64,000 nucleotides of DNA from an uncultured Bulleidia sp. Lineage in GTDB: Bacteria > Bacillota_I > Bacilli_A > Erysipelotrichales > Erysipelotrichaceae. The stretch is taken from positions 124,001 through 188,000 of the forward strand of contig CAMUDN010000002.1 of NCBI GenBank assembly GCA_947087645.1. The letters run 5' to 3'. Of the stretch, positions 15,697 through 24,918 are shown piece after piece. The notes beneath the pieces were generated by a model, which worked only from the letters and a program-made list of their open reading frames with translations, did no database searches and was not told the origin of the DNA. The stretch's first letter is position 1; every line of letters begins with the position of its first letter. Both the position numbers and the translations under genes were made by a program.

Positions 15697-17355
15697 ATGA
15701 GTTTAAGTAGTTTACGCTGGGATATAATCTTAGGAGGATTTGGTTTATTTCTTTTTGGTATTGGTTTTATGGGTGATGGTTTGAAAGCTATTGCTGGAGA
15801 TAAACTTCGTGATTATATCAATAAATATACAACTAATCCTTTTTCAGCGTTATTGATTGGTATTGTTATTACCATTGTAATGCAATCTTCTTCGGCATCG
15901 ACAGCAATTACAATTGGTTTAGTAAGAGCAGGACTAATGACTTTACCACAAGCAGCCGGTATTATTATGGGAGCTAATATCGGAACGACATTTACTTCTT
16001 TATTAATTTCCTTAGATATTGATAATTATGTATTATATTTTGTCTTTGTTGGAGCGATGATTATTTGTTTTTCTAAAAGAGCAAAGCGAAAATCAATTGG
16101 TATGATTGTATTTGGCTTTGGCTTAATTTTCTTTGGCTTAAATGCAATGGGTAACTCATTAGCCGCTTTAAAAGATATGCCTGAATTTACTGCTTTTGCA
16201 ACAGCTATGGCGAATAATCCTGTTTTAGGTTTATTTGCGGGTACAATTATGACAGGTTTAGTACAAGCTTCTTCAGCTACAATTGGTGTTATGCAAAAAT
16301 TATATGCGGCTGGAGCAGTTCAATTCATTGCTGTTTTGCCATTTGTTTTTGGCGCTAATATTGGAACGACGGTAACTGGTGTATTGGCTTGTATTGGCGG
16401 TAGTACAGCTGCTAAAAGAACAGCTGGTATTCATATTTTATTCAATCTTATAGGTACTTTTATTGGCATGATCTTTTTATATCCTTATGCTTCTTTAATT
16501 CAAATAGTAGCTCATTTTTTCAATATCAGTGGTATGGCTCAAATAGCGGTTGCTCATATTATTTTTAATACTGTTGCAACAATTGTCTTTTTCCCTTTCA
16601 TGAAACAGTTTTGTCTTTTGATTAGACGGGTAATACCAGGTGAAGAAGCTAAAAGGATTGAAATTAATGTTAATGAATTAAAACCAGATATAGCTAATAC
16701 ATTACCGACCGTAGCTATTGGTTTAGCTAAAGATGCTATTTTGAAACTAGCAAATGTTGTCCGGGAAGATAATTTAGATACAAAAATTTATTTGAATAAA
16801 CCTGGCAATAAAGAAGATTATGAAAACTTAATGGGTGGTGAAGCAACAGTTAATAAATTAGATAAAACGGTTACGGAATTTTTGATTTCTATTTCTAAAA
16901 AAGGAGGTTTAACACCATCTGATCAAACGGAACTTCGACGTGGTTTAGAAACGATTAAAAATTTAGAAAGAATTGGCGATTTATCAATTAATTTAGTGGA
17001 ATTTTTTGACATGCTTAAAGAAGATAAAGAAACTTTTTCATTAGCTGCTTTAACTGATATGAATAGTATGCTTGATGAATTAAATGAAATGTTTGACATG
17101 GCAATTGCTATTTATCGTGATCGTAATGAAAAGCTTTATAATACTCTTATGGAAAAAGAAGACATTATGGATACAACAGAATTTGCTGCTCGGCAAAGTC
17201 ATTTTACCCGTATGGCTAAAGGAGAATGTTCTTCAGCTATAGCTGCTTCTGTATATGTTGATATACTAGGAACAATTGAACGTATGGGTGATCATTGCTG
17301 TAATATTGCTCGTTCAGCAATATTAGATTATGCTGACAAAGAAAATAAATTATAA
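15697..17355 (+). CDS. Na+/phosphate cotransporter family protein with C-terminal PhoU-like domain
   Basis: The 552-residue protein has the inverted-repeat NptA/NaPi-II architecture: QSSSAST (about residues 65-71) in the first repeat and QASSATIG in the second, each followed by a GANIGTT motif, within about nine membrane helices (residues 10-310). The C-terminal 200 residues form a PhoU-like helical bundle containing IKNLERIGDLSIN and ERMGDHCCNIAR. It imports inorganic phosphate with sodium. I chose the ATG at 15697 with AAGGGGG upstream. It stands alone between the tRNA and the convergent ttcA-like gene. Confidence 0.92.
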   Translation: MSLSSLRWDIILGGFGLFLFGIGFMGDGLKAIAGDKLRDYINKYTTNPFSALLIGIVITIVMQSSSASTAITIGLVRAGLMTLPQAAGIIMGANIGTTFTSLLISLDIDNYVLYFVFVGAMIICFSKRAKRKSIGMIVFGFGLIFFGLNAMGNSLAALKDMPEFTAFATAMANNPVLGLFAGTIMTGLVQASSATIGVMQKLYAAGAVQFIAVLPFVFGANIGTTVTGVLACIGGSTAAKRTAGIHILFNLIGTFIGMIFLYPYASLIQIVAHFFNISGMAQIAVAHIIFNTVATIVFFPFMKQFCLLIRRVIPGEEAKRIEINVNELKPDIANTLPTVAIGLAKDAILKLANVVREDNLDTKIYLNKPGNKEDYENLMGGEATVNKLDKTVTEFLISISKKGGLTPSDQTELRRGLETIKNLERIGDLSINLVEFFDMLKEDKETFSLAALTDMNSMLDELNEMFDMAIAIYRDRNEKLYNTLMEKEDIMDTTEFAARQSHFTRMAKGECSSAIAASVYVDILGTIERMGDHCCNIARSAILDYADKENKL

Positions 17356-17368
17356 TTATATTTTCTTT

Positions 17369-18124
17369 TTATTCTTGTTGCCAGTCTTCTTTTTTATGCC
17401 ATAGTTGTAATTTGCTTTGATTAGAAAGAGAAGTTAAAAAATTTTTTTTGGCAAGTGGATATTTTTGATAAATATAATCTAATAATTCTTTTGTTTCTTG
17501 TCTTTTTGTATAGCCATCATTTGGACAAGTACTTTTTACAACGGGTAACTTTTCAGCTATAACTGTACTTTTAATATCTTTTTCAAAACAATAAATTAAG
17601 GGCCGAATAAAATCCATCTGTGAAATATTTAAATGCATAGCAGGCGTAAAAGTAGCAATTCGACCACCATACATCATATTCATAAATAATGTTTCAATTG
17701 CATCATCAGCATGGTGTGCAAAAGCTGTTTTTGTACAGTTGTATTCTTTGGCAGCTTTAACAATGGCACCTTTTTTTAATTTAGAACAAAGTGAACATTG
17801 AATTTTTTCATCTTTTAAATGTAATTTTAAAATATCATATATTTTTGTTGGATAATCAACATATTCAATATGATGTTCTTGCATAAATTCATGTACTTTC
17901 ATAAAATTCATATCTTTAAAGCCCATTTCTAAATGAATACCAATGACTGAAAAATTTTTATGCCCTATTTTTTGTGCACTTTTTTGATAAATAGATAAGG
18001 CATAAAGTAGTAATAGACTATCTTTTCCCCCAGAAACACCGACACAAATACGATCACCATCTTGAATTAAGTTAAAATCACAATCTGCTTTATAAATTTG
18101 ACCAATTATTTTTTTTAATGACAT
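17369..18124 (-). CDS. TtcA-family PP-loop tRNA-thiolation-type ATPase
   Basis: The 251-residue protein carries the PP-loop GVSGGKDSLLLLYAL near residue 30 and the TtcA-type cysteine motif CSLCSKLKKG, with a further conserved Cys in VKSTCPNDGYTKRQ. Characterised TtcA enzymes bind a 4Fe-4S cluster and make 2-thiocytidine at position 32 of tRNA. Firmicute relatives may act on other tRNA positions, so I keep the family call only. The HHADDAIETLFMNMMYGGR segment is the typical adenylation helix. AGGAG precedes the ATG, and it diverges from ldh. Confidence 0.82.
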   Translation of the reverse strand: MSLKKIIGQIYKADCDFNLIQDGDRICVGVSGGKDSLLLLYALSIYQKSAQKIGHKNFSVIGIHLEMGFKDMNFMKVHEFMQEHHIEYVDYPTKIYDILKLHLKDEKIQCSLCSKLKKGAIVKAAKEYNCTKTAFAHHADDAIETLFMNMMYGGRIATFTPAMHLNISQMDFIRPLIYCFEKDIKSTVIAEKLPVVKSTCPNDGYTKRQETKELLDYIYQKYPLAKKNFLTSLSNQSKLQLWHKKEDWQQE

Positions 18125-18227
18125 AAAACTCCTTTAAGATTATTACATCATATTATTTTAAGCTATATGAGGGTATTTTTTAAGTATTTTTTCAACATTA
18201 AAGTATAATATGAAAGGAGGTGTAATT

Positions 18228-19184
18228 ATGAGTATTAATTTTCGTAAAGTAGCAGTCATTGGGACTGGTTTTGTAGGTTCATCAAGTGCTTTTGCTTTAA
18301 TGCAAAGTGGATTATTTACTGAAATGGTATTAGTTGATGTAATGAAAGATAAAGCGGAAGGTGAAGCAATGGATATTAATCATGGTGCTGTTTTATGCCA
18401 TCCAATGAATATTTATGCTGGTGATTATAAAGATATTAAAGATGCAGCTATTGTGGTAGTTACAGCTGGTGCTTCACAAAAGCCAGATGAGACAAGACTG
18501 GATCTATTGAAAAAGAATATTTCTATACATAGTGGTATTATTAGCAATATTAAAGCCCAAAATTGTGAAGGTATTTTGTTAATTGTTGCTAATCCGGTTG
18601 ATGTATTAACCCTTTATGCCCAATTACATTCGGGTATGCCAGAAAATCGTGTATTTGGTTCAGGTACTGTTTTAGATACAGCTCGTTTACGTTATTTAAT
18701 TGGTAATAAATTGGATGTTGATGCCCGTGATGTACATGCTTATGTTATAGGTGAACATGGTGACTCGGAAATTGTGACTTGGTCAAATGCTAATATAGCA
18801 GGTGTACCATTAGCTGATTTCTTTGCATTAAGAGGAATGCAAGGAGAGGGTGATTTAAATGTTGCTGAAGAGGATATAGCTGCTGATGTTAAAAATGCTG
18901 CCTATCAAATTATTGCTAAGAAGAAAGCAACATACTATGGTATAGCGGCTTCAGTGGTACGTATTTGTCAAGCTATTATTAAAGATGAAAAGTGTATTTT
19001 ACCAGTTAGTACATGTTTGCATGGTGAATATGGTATTGAAGGTGTAAGTCTTAGTGTACCAGCTATTGTTGGTCGTAATGGTGTTGAAGAATTGGTGCCT
19101 GTTTCCCTTTCAGAAGAAGAAAGAGATGCTTTATCTAAATCAGCAAGTATTTTAAAAAAATCATTAGCTGATTTAGAAATTTAA
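18228..19184 (+). CDS. ldh: L-lactate dehydrogenase
   Basis: Reduces pyruvate to L-lactate with NADH, regenerating NAD+ in fermentation. The 318-residue protein has the Rossmann motif GTGFVGSS, the coenzyme loop AGASQKPDETRLDLL containing the substrate-loop Gln and Arg, NPVDVLT, the catalytic pair in DTARLRYLIG and GEHGDSE (His). The Gln of the ASQKPDETR segment indicates lactate rather than malate specificity. I chose the ATG at 18228 after AAAGGAGGTG. TATAAT at 18204-18209 is its -10 box. Confidence 0.95.
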   Translation: MSINFRKVAVIGTGFVGSSSAFALMQSGLFTEMVLVDVMKDKAEGEAMDINHGAVLCHPMNIYAGDYKDIKDAAIVVVTAGASQKPDETRLDLLKKNISIHSGIISNIKAQNCEGILLIVANPVDVLTLYAQLHSGMPENRVFGSGTVLDTARLRYLIGNKLDVDARDVHAYVIGEHGDSEIVTWSNANIAGVPLADFFALRGMQGEGDLNVAEEDIAADVKNAAYQIIAKKKATYYGIAASVVRICQAIIKDEKCILPVSTCLHGEYGIEGVSLSVPAIVGRNGVEELVPVSLSEEERDALSKSASILKKSLADLEI

Positions 19185-19261
19185 ATTATAATAATAATTA
19201 GATAATAAATATTTGTTTCTTTAGCTTATTGAGCTACATAATATTTAAAATAGGAGGAAAA

Positions 19262-20149
19262 ATGAAAGTCTTAAACTTCGGTTCTTTAAATTTTGATTAT
19301 GTATATGATGTGGATCATTTTGTTCAGCCTAAGGAAACAATGTCATCCATCAGTTTTAACCGTCATTTAGGTGGTAAAGGATTGAATCAGTCCATTGCTT
19401 TAGCAAAAGCAGGGATGGATGTTTATCATGCAGGTATGATAGGTAAAGATGGAAAGGTATTTATTGATTATTTACAGCAATATGGTGTTCATACTGAATA
19501 TATAACTTGTCATGAAAAATTAGCAACGGGACACGCTATTATTCAAGTAGCACATAGTGAAAACTGTATTATTTTGTATGGTGGAGCAAACGAAGCAATT
19601 GAATGTTGTCAAGTTGATGAAGTTTTAAGTCATTTTCAGAGAGGTGATTTATTACTTATTCAAAATGAGATATCATCATTGGCTTATTTGATCGAAAAAG
19701 CTCATTATCGTGGTTTACAAATAGCATTTAATGCAGCACCAATGAATGATAAAGTTAAGCAATATCCTTTAAATTTAATTGATTATCTTTTAGTTAATGA
19801 AGTTGAAGGAAGAGAATTGGCAGATTGTGCGACAAATGATTATAAACAAATTATTTGTACTTTGCAGAAAAAATATCCACAAGTTAAAGTTATTATGACA
19901 CTTGGTAGTGAAGGTGTTTATTATGCTGATCATGATGAAGTTATATATCAAGAAGCTTTTAAAGTTAAAGCAAAGGATACGACAGCTGCAGGTGATACTT
20001 TTACAGGTTTTTTCTTAGCTATGATAATGGCTAAGAAAAAGATTAGAGATGCTTTGAAAATAGCTAGTAAAGCAAGTAGTATTACAGTTACTCGAGATGG
20101 TGCAGCAAAGAGTATTCCAACATTAAAAGAAATAGAAATGACTGATTAG
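19262..20149 (+). CDS. rbsK: Ribokinase-like PfkB carbohydrate kinase
   Basis: The 295-residue PfkB-fold kinase has the N-terminal signature FNRHLGGKGLNQSIALAKAG with the GGKGxNQ typical of ribokinases and the C-terminal DTTAAGDTFTGFF with the catalytic Asp. Phosphorylating ribose fits the neighbouring nucleoside hydrolases, which release free ribose. It starts at the ATG at 19262 after AGGAGG. Its stop overlaps that of the convergent nucleoside phosphorylase by 4 bases, with no terminator between them. Confidence 0.85.
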   Translation: MKVLNFGSLNFDYVYDVDHFVQPKETMSSISFNRHLGGKGLNQSIALAKAGMDVYHAGMIGKDGKVFIDYLQQYGVHTEYITCHEKLATGHAIIQVAHSENCIILYGGANEAIECCQVDEVLSHFQRGDLLLIQNEISSLAYLIEKAHYRGLQIAFNAAPMNDKVKQYPLNLIDYLLVNEVEGRELADCATNDYKQIICTLQKKYPQVKVIMTLGSEGVYYADHDEVIYQEAFKVKAKDTTAAGDTFTGFFLAMIMAKKKIRDALKIASKASSITVTRDGAAKSIPTLKEIEMTD

Positions 20150-20889
20150 TCATTTCTATTTTTATGATAGCGATAAATCGTTTCTAAAGCGATGATAATT
20201 TCCCTTTTTTCACCTTCCATCGTTAAGGTACTTGCAGAAACGTAATCACTAATAGAATCAGCAGTATTTTTACCCCATAATACAACATTATTAAGAATGG
20301 ACATTGTTTTAATGTTGCGTAATTGTCCAACTGTAAAAAGAGCAGCTGTTTCCATATCAGAGCCTAATATACCAAGTTTAGACCAATAATTTTCTTCTTG
20401 TTCATTAGTGTCAATATAAAAACTTTCATGGCTATGTATAAGACCCTCGTGATAAGTCCATTTTTTCTCTTTAGCAACTTGGATACAAGTTTGTAATAAA
20501 TCATAATCACAGATTGCGGGATAGCGTAAATCAACGTAAGCTTTTGAAGTTCCTTCATCACGAATAGCTCCTTTAGCAAATATTAAATCACCAAGTTGAA
20601 TATTTTTTTGTAAAGCTCCGCAAGAACCGATACGAATCATGGTATTAATACCAATATGTTTTAATTCTTCTATAGCAATGGCTGCTGAGCAACCACCAAT
20701 ACCAGTTGAAATAGCTAATATATTAACCCCTTTATATGTTCCTTTAATACTTCTAAATTCACGATTATAGGCTAATTCAACACTATTATCTAAAAATTTT
20801 TTAATATGATCTAAACGTGCTGGATCACCAGGCATAATAGCGTATTGTGTATTTACTGTATCATCTAGATGAATATGAGCTTCAAGCAT
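20146..20889 (-). CDS. Nucleoside phosphorylase, uridine-phosphorylase-like
   Basis: The 247-residue PNP/UDP-family enzyme shows MPGDPARLDHI, phosphate-binding ISTGIGGCSAAIAIEEL, IRIGSCGALQ and the ribose-binding GSDMETAALFTVG. The pattern is closer to uridine phosphorylase than to DeoD, and a separate DeoD lies at 41988. It splits a nucleoside with phosphate to base and ribose-1-phosphate in the cytosol. It overlaps the add start by 8 bases, so adenosine deaminase and this enzyme are co-translated. Exact base preference is uncertain. Confidence 0.85.
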   Translation of the reverse strand: MLEAHIHLDDTVNTQYAIMPGDPARLDHIKKFLDNSVELAYNREFRSIKGTYKGVNILAISTGIGGCSAAIAIEELKHIGINTMIRIGSCGALQKNIQLGDLIFAKGAIRDEGTSKAYVDLRYPAICDYDLLQTCIQVAKEKKWTYHEGLIHSHESFYIDTNEQEENYWSKLGILGSDMETAALFTVGQLRNIKTMSILNNVVLWGKNTADSISDYVSASTLTMEGEKREIIIALETIYRYHKNRND

Positions 20890-21916
20890 AATTTTCCTCC
20901 TTTAATGCATTTAGCAAATCATGTAAAATTATATTTTTTTCATCTTTTTTTATAAAAGCTGCTTCAATTGCATAAATATTCATTTGAATAATATCTTTTT
21001 TGGTAAAACCCATCTCATTCATACAATGTTGATATTCATCTTCTAAATTAACACCAGCTAAAGTCATATTATCCGTATTAACACAAACATGAATACCTAG
21101 ATCATAGAGTTTTTTTAAAGGATGCTTTTGATAAGAAAAAACAGTTTGACATTGCACATTTGAAGTCGGACAGATTTCTAATAAAATTTTTTCCTTTTTA
21201 ATTTTTTGGCATAATTCTAAATCATCAATCAGATGATGACCATGTCCAATTCTTTGAACACCAAATGATAGAGCATCATATATAGTTTGCACAGGTTGAC
21301 TATCGCCAGCATGGCAAGTACAAGGTATATGTAATTGTTTTGCATATGTAAAAAAAGGTTTAAAATGGCTTAAAGGAAAGAAACCTTCACAACCAGCTAA
21401 GTCTAAAGCAACGACTCCTTTATCAAGATATTTATGGCATAAATCAATTGTTTGCCAGTTAGCTTGCTGATTGATATCAAAGGAATTAAGACTCATCATA
21501 CAAAGAATAATGCCGATCTTTATTTCACTATATTTTTCTAAAGCCTGTTTACGACCCTCTAAAACAGCTACAATAGCTTCTTCTTGGGATAATTTTTTTT
21601 GTGTATGTAATTGAGGCGCAAAGCGAATTTCTGCATAGCGAACATGTTGTTTAGCTAAATCTTCTATTAATTCGCTTGTAATGCGTATTAAAGCATCACG
21701 ATCTTGCATAACTTTTAATGGATCATCAAACATTTTTAAGTAATCATTAACATCTTTAGCATGGGAACATTTTTGTAAATATTGCTCATATTCAGCTAAA
21801 GTATTAGTAGGCATTTGAATATTTTGTTGTTGTGCTAATTGAAAAATCGTTGAGGTACGGAAGGAACCATCTAAATGGAGATGTAAATCAATTTTAGGAA
21901 AATTAAATGGGAGCAT
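20882..21916 (-). CDS. add: Adenosine deaminase
   Basis: Deaminates adenosine to inosine (and deoxyadenosine to deoxyinosine). The 344-residue TIM-barrel has the zinc ligands in KIDLHLHLDGSFR and HAGD, GHGHHL, and the catalytic NTDNMTLAGVNLEDEY near the C-terminus. Start ATG at 21916 with AAAGG upstream. It is the first gene of the reverse-strand salvage operon, divergent from the BMP transporter genes; the shared intergenic region carries a cre-like site. Confidence 0.93.
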   Translation of the reverse strand: MLPFNFPKIDLHLHLDGSFRTSTIFQLAQQQNIQMPTNTLAEYEQYLQKCSHAKDVNDYLKMFDDPLKVMQDRDALIRITSELIEDLAKQHVRYAEIRFAPQLHTQKKLSQEEAIVAVLEGRKQALEKYSEIKIGIILCMMSLNSFDINQQANWQTIDLCHKYLDKGVVALDLAGCEGFFPLSHFKPFFTYAKQLHIPCTCHAGDSQPVQTIYDALSFGVQRIGHGHHLIDDLELCQKIKKEKILLEICPTSNVQCQTVFSYQKHPLKKLYDLGIHVCVNTDNMTLAGVNLEDEYQHCMNEMGFTKKDIIQMNIYAIEAAFIKKDEKNIILHDLLNALKEENYA

Positions 21917-21989
21917 GGTGTGTGACCTTTCTTATTTTTACTTTATAAAATATTGACATTGTGAATTAACAACAATAAAATTAAATTAA

Positions 21990-22027
21990 CGAAAACGCTT
22001 ACAGATTATATGTTTATATTTTAATAT
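21990..22027 (+). promoter_or_regulatory. cre-like site overlapping a promoter for the nucleoside transporter operon
   Basis: CGAAAACGCTTACA (21990-22003) matches 13 of 14 positions of the catabolite-responsive element consensus TGWNANCGNTNWCA. It overlaps TTACAG (21999-22004), which with TAATAT (22022-22027, 17-base spacer) forms the likely promoter. This suggests CcpA repression of nucleoside uptake when preferred sugars are present. Confidence 0.6.
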
Positions 22028-22073
22028 ATTAAATAAAAAAATGTAAGTGTTTAATACTTTGGGAGGAGATAAA

Positions 22074-23192
22074 ATGAAAAAATTATACAAAGTATTGTTA
22101 GCATTGTTTTTGATGTTGCCATTGACTGCTTGTGGTCCAAAAAAGGATGATAGCCAAAGCAGTGACAAAAAAACTGATAAGGTCTATAAAGTTGCTTATC
22201 TGGTTAATGGTAATTTAGGTGATAAATCATTTTTTGATTCAGCTATGGCAGGTTTAACAAAGCTTAAAAATGATGGTCGTATTACATTGAAAACGGTTGA
22301 AATGGGTGGTACTGAACAAGATAAACCAAAATGGTTATCAACATTATATGAAGTTTCGGAAAGTAAAGAATATGATGTAATCATTATTGGTACATATCAG
22401 ATGCCTGATTATTTAAAAGAAGTTGCAACTAAGTATCCAGATCAAAAATATGCTATTTTTGATGATAATACATATGTTGGTGCAAATAAGAATGTTTTGA
22501 ATCTAACTTACAAACAAAATGAGCTTGGTTATGTCATTGGTGTTTTTGCGGCTTGTATGACTAAAGATACTAATGTTAAGAATATTAATCCTGATAAAGT
22601 ATTAGGTTTCGTTGGTGGTATTGATAGTCCGGTTATCAATGATTTCTTATATGGATATATTGAAGGAGCACGTTCAGTTGATCCAGAGATGAAGATTGAT
22701 ACACGTTATACAAATGACTATGTTGATACAGCTAAAGCTAAAGAATATGGTTTATCAATGATTTCCGATAAGAAAGTAGATATTATTTGGGGTGTTGCTG
22801 GTAATGCTGGAAACGGTGCTACGGAAGCTGCTTTAGCTAAGAATGCTTGGTTTATAGGTGTTGATTCTGATCAGGAAGCTACTTTCTCAAAGAACTTAGC
22901 AGATATTACATTAACATCAGGATTAAAGAATATTGGTAATTCGCTAATTTGGTTATTTGATGAATTAAAAGCTGGTAAAGAACATTGGGGAACAGAAGTT
23001 TCATTAGGTTTAAAGGAAAATGGTGTTGGGCTTGTAACAGATAAGAATTTCAAGAAATATGCATCGGATGAAACTAAAAAGAAAGTTGATCAGGCGATCA
23101 AAGATGTATTAGATGGTAAAATAAAAGTTCCATCAGCTTTAGGTGATAAGGAAAAGAAATTAGAAAAATTACGTGAAGAAGTTCGTCCTTAA
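22074..23192 (+). CDS. BMP-family nucleoside-binding lipoprotein
   Basis: The 372-residue protein begins with a lipoprotein signal peptide (KK, hydrophobic core, lipobox LTAC with C20 as the lipidated residue), a Ser/Asp/Lys linker and a BMP (PnrA/TmpC) domain: VAYLVNGNLGDKSFFDSAM at its start, VLGFVGGIDSP in the middle and GVDSDQEA in the C-terminal lobe. It captures nucleosides outside the membrane for the ABC importer encoded next. I use the ATG at 22074 after GGGAGGAGA. Confidence 0.92.
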   Translation: MKKLYKVLLALFLMLPLTACGPKKDDSQSSDKKTDKVYKVAYLVNGNLGDKSFFDSAMAGLTKLKNDGRITLKTVEMGGTEQDKPKWLSTLYEVSESKEYDVIIIGTYQMPDYLKEVATKYPDQKYAIFDDNTYVGANKNVLNLTYKQNELGYVIGVFAACMTKDTNVKNINPDKVLGFVGGIDSPVINDFLYGYIEGARSVDPEMKIDTRYTNDYVDTAKAKEYGLSMISDKKVDIIWGVAGNAGNGATEAALAKNAWFIGVDSDQEATFSKNLADITLTSGLKNIGNSLIWLFDELKAGKEHWGTEVSLGLKENGVGLVTDKNFKKYASDETKKKVDQAIKDVLDGKIKVPSALGDKEKKLEKLREEVRP

Positions 23193-23203
23193 TGTGTAAA
23201 TAA

Positions 23204-23315
23204 GATAGATGAGGTAGTTAGACTATCTCATCTATCCTATATTTATGAGCAATACGAAGATTGCTCAAAGTTGTTTAGATCCAATTTTTACTCAGTTTAA
23301 GAATAACAATTGGAT
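23204..23315 (+). terminator. Three successive hairpins between the lipoprotein and ATPase genes
   Basis: GATAGATGAG/CTCATCTATC (23204-23236), TGAGCAAT/ATTGCTCA (23246-23267) and ATCCAATT/AATTGGAT (23279-23315, then TTATTTTTAT) follow one another. The last is a weak terminator and the first two may protect the mRNA 3' end, which would let the lipoprotein be made in excess over the transporter. Confidence 0.6.
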
Positions 23316-23355
23316 TTATTTTTATATCATTTTGTAATTTATTAGAGAGGTAAGC

Positions 23356-24918
23356 ATGATGAATGAAGAATATGTCATTCAAATGAAAGGTATTAAGAAA
23401 ATTTATCCTAATGGTGTAGTAGCTAACCAAAATGTTGACTTAAATGTTCGTAAAGGTGAAATTCATGCTTTGATGGGTGAAAATGGGGCCGGAAAGTCAA
23501 CTTTAATGAAGATGTTATTTGGTTTAGAACAGCCAACTGAAGGTGAAATTTTTATTAATGGCGAAAAAGTTAATTTATCATCACCAAGTATTGCTATTGC
23601 TAAAGGCGTAGGTATGGTTCATCAACATTTCATGTTAGTACCTAGTTTAACAGTAGCTGAAAATATTGTTCTTGGTATGACACCAAAGAAAGGTGGTATT
23701 TTTATTGATCGGCAAAAAGCTATTCAAATCACGGAAGAATATGCTAAAAAATTTAATTTAATTGTTGATCCAAATGCTCGTGTGGTGGATATTCCAGTTG
23801 GTATGAAACAAAAAGTGGAGATCTTAAAAGCACTTGTTAGAGGTGCTAAAATACTTATTTTAGATGAACCAACAGCGGTTTTAACGAGTCAGGAAACAAA
23901 AGAATTATTTAAAGAATTAGTACGTTTAAAAGAGCAAGGATATACCCTTATTTTCATTTCTCATAAATTAAATGAAATTATGGAAATAACTGATCGCTTG
24001 AGTATTTTACGAGGTGGTAAATTTTTAGGTGTATATGAAACAAAAGATGTTACTCCAGAAAAGATATCCCGTTTAATGGTTGGTCGTGATGTTATTTTAC
24101 AAGTTGCAAAAGAAAATGCAAAACCAACTGAAGAGGTCTTAAAAGTACGTGATTTAGAGTTCGTGAATGACTGGGGAAAGAAAATGTTGGATAAAGTTTC
24201 TTTCTCTGTTCGCAAAGGAGAAATAGTTGGTATTGCCGGTGTTGAAGGAAATGGGCAAAAAGAGTTAGTAGATATGTTATTTGGTTTAGATCGACCTAAT
24301 GCTGGTTATATTGCTATTAATGGTGAAAATATCATTGGTCTTGATCAATTACAGTTGCGACGTAAACATATTTCTCTAGTTCCTGAAGATCGTATGTTAT
24401 ATGGTATTGCAGCTAATGCTAGCGTTGAAGAGAATCTTTTATCTGATCGTTGTTCACATCGTAAATATAATAAAGGTCCATTGTTTAATACGAAACTCAT
24501 TCATGAGGCTTCTGATAAATTAATTTCTGAATATAAAGTTTTATGTAAAAATCGTAATCAAAAAGTTGGTATGTTATCAGGTGGTAATATTCAGAAAGTC
24601 GTTGTAGCAAGAGAATTTTCTAGTCATCCGGAATTGATTATTGCTGATCAACCAACTCGTGGTATCGATGTTGGAGCAACGGAATTTATTCGTAAGAAAT
24701 TAGTTGAGTTATCACGCTCTGGGATTGGTGTTTTATTAGTTTCGGCAGATTTAAATGAAGTTATGGAATTATCTGATAGCTTAATTGTTATGTATGGAGG
24801 AAAGATCGTTGCTTATTTTGAAGATACATCAAAATTGGATGATGAAACGATGGGTCGCTTTATGCTTGGTCTTCAAGAACAATCACCATCAGAAATAAAG
24901 AGGGTATGTCATGAATAA
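23356..24918 (+). CDS. Nucleoside ABC importer, duplicated ATP-binding protein
   Basis: The 520-residue protein has two fused ATPase domains of the ribose/BMP type (NupO/YufO-like). The first has Walker A MGENGAGKST, and Walker B LILDEPTAVL; the second has GVEGNGQKE in place of a full Walker A, signature LSGGNIQKVVVARE and Walker B LIIADQPTRGID. The degenerate second site is typical of the family. It energises the two permeases that follow. GAGAGGTAAGC precedes tandem ATG codons at 23356 and 23359. It overlaps the next gene by 8 bases. Confidence 0.94.
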   Translation: MMNEEYVIQMKGIKKIYPNGVVANQNVDLNVRKGEIHALMGENGAGKSTLMKMLFGLEQPTEGEIFINGEKVNLSSPSIAIAKGVGMVHQHFMLVPSLTVAENIVLGMTPKKGGIFIDRQKAIQITEEYAKKFNLIVDPNARVVDIPVGMKQKVEILKALVRGAKILILDEPTAVLTSQETKELFKELVRLKEQGYTLIFISHKLNEIMEITDRLSILRGGKFLGVYETKDVTPEKISRLMVGRDVILQVAKENAKPTEEVLKVRDLEFVNDWGKKMLDKVSFSVRKGEIVGIAGVEGNGQKELVDMLFGLDRPNAGYIAINGENIIGLDQLQLRRKHISLVPEDRMLYGIAANASVEENLLSDRCSHRKYNKGPLFNTKLIHEASDKLISEYKVLCKNRNQKVGMLSGGNIQKVVVAREFSSHPELIIADQPTRGIDVGATEFIRKKLVELSRSGIGVLLVSADLNEVMELSDSLIVMYGGKIVAYFEDTSKLDDETMGRFMLGLQEQSPSEIKRVCHE

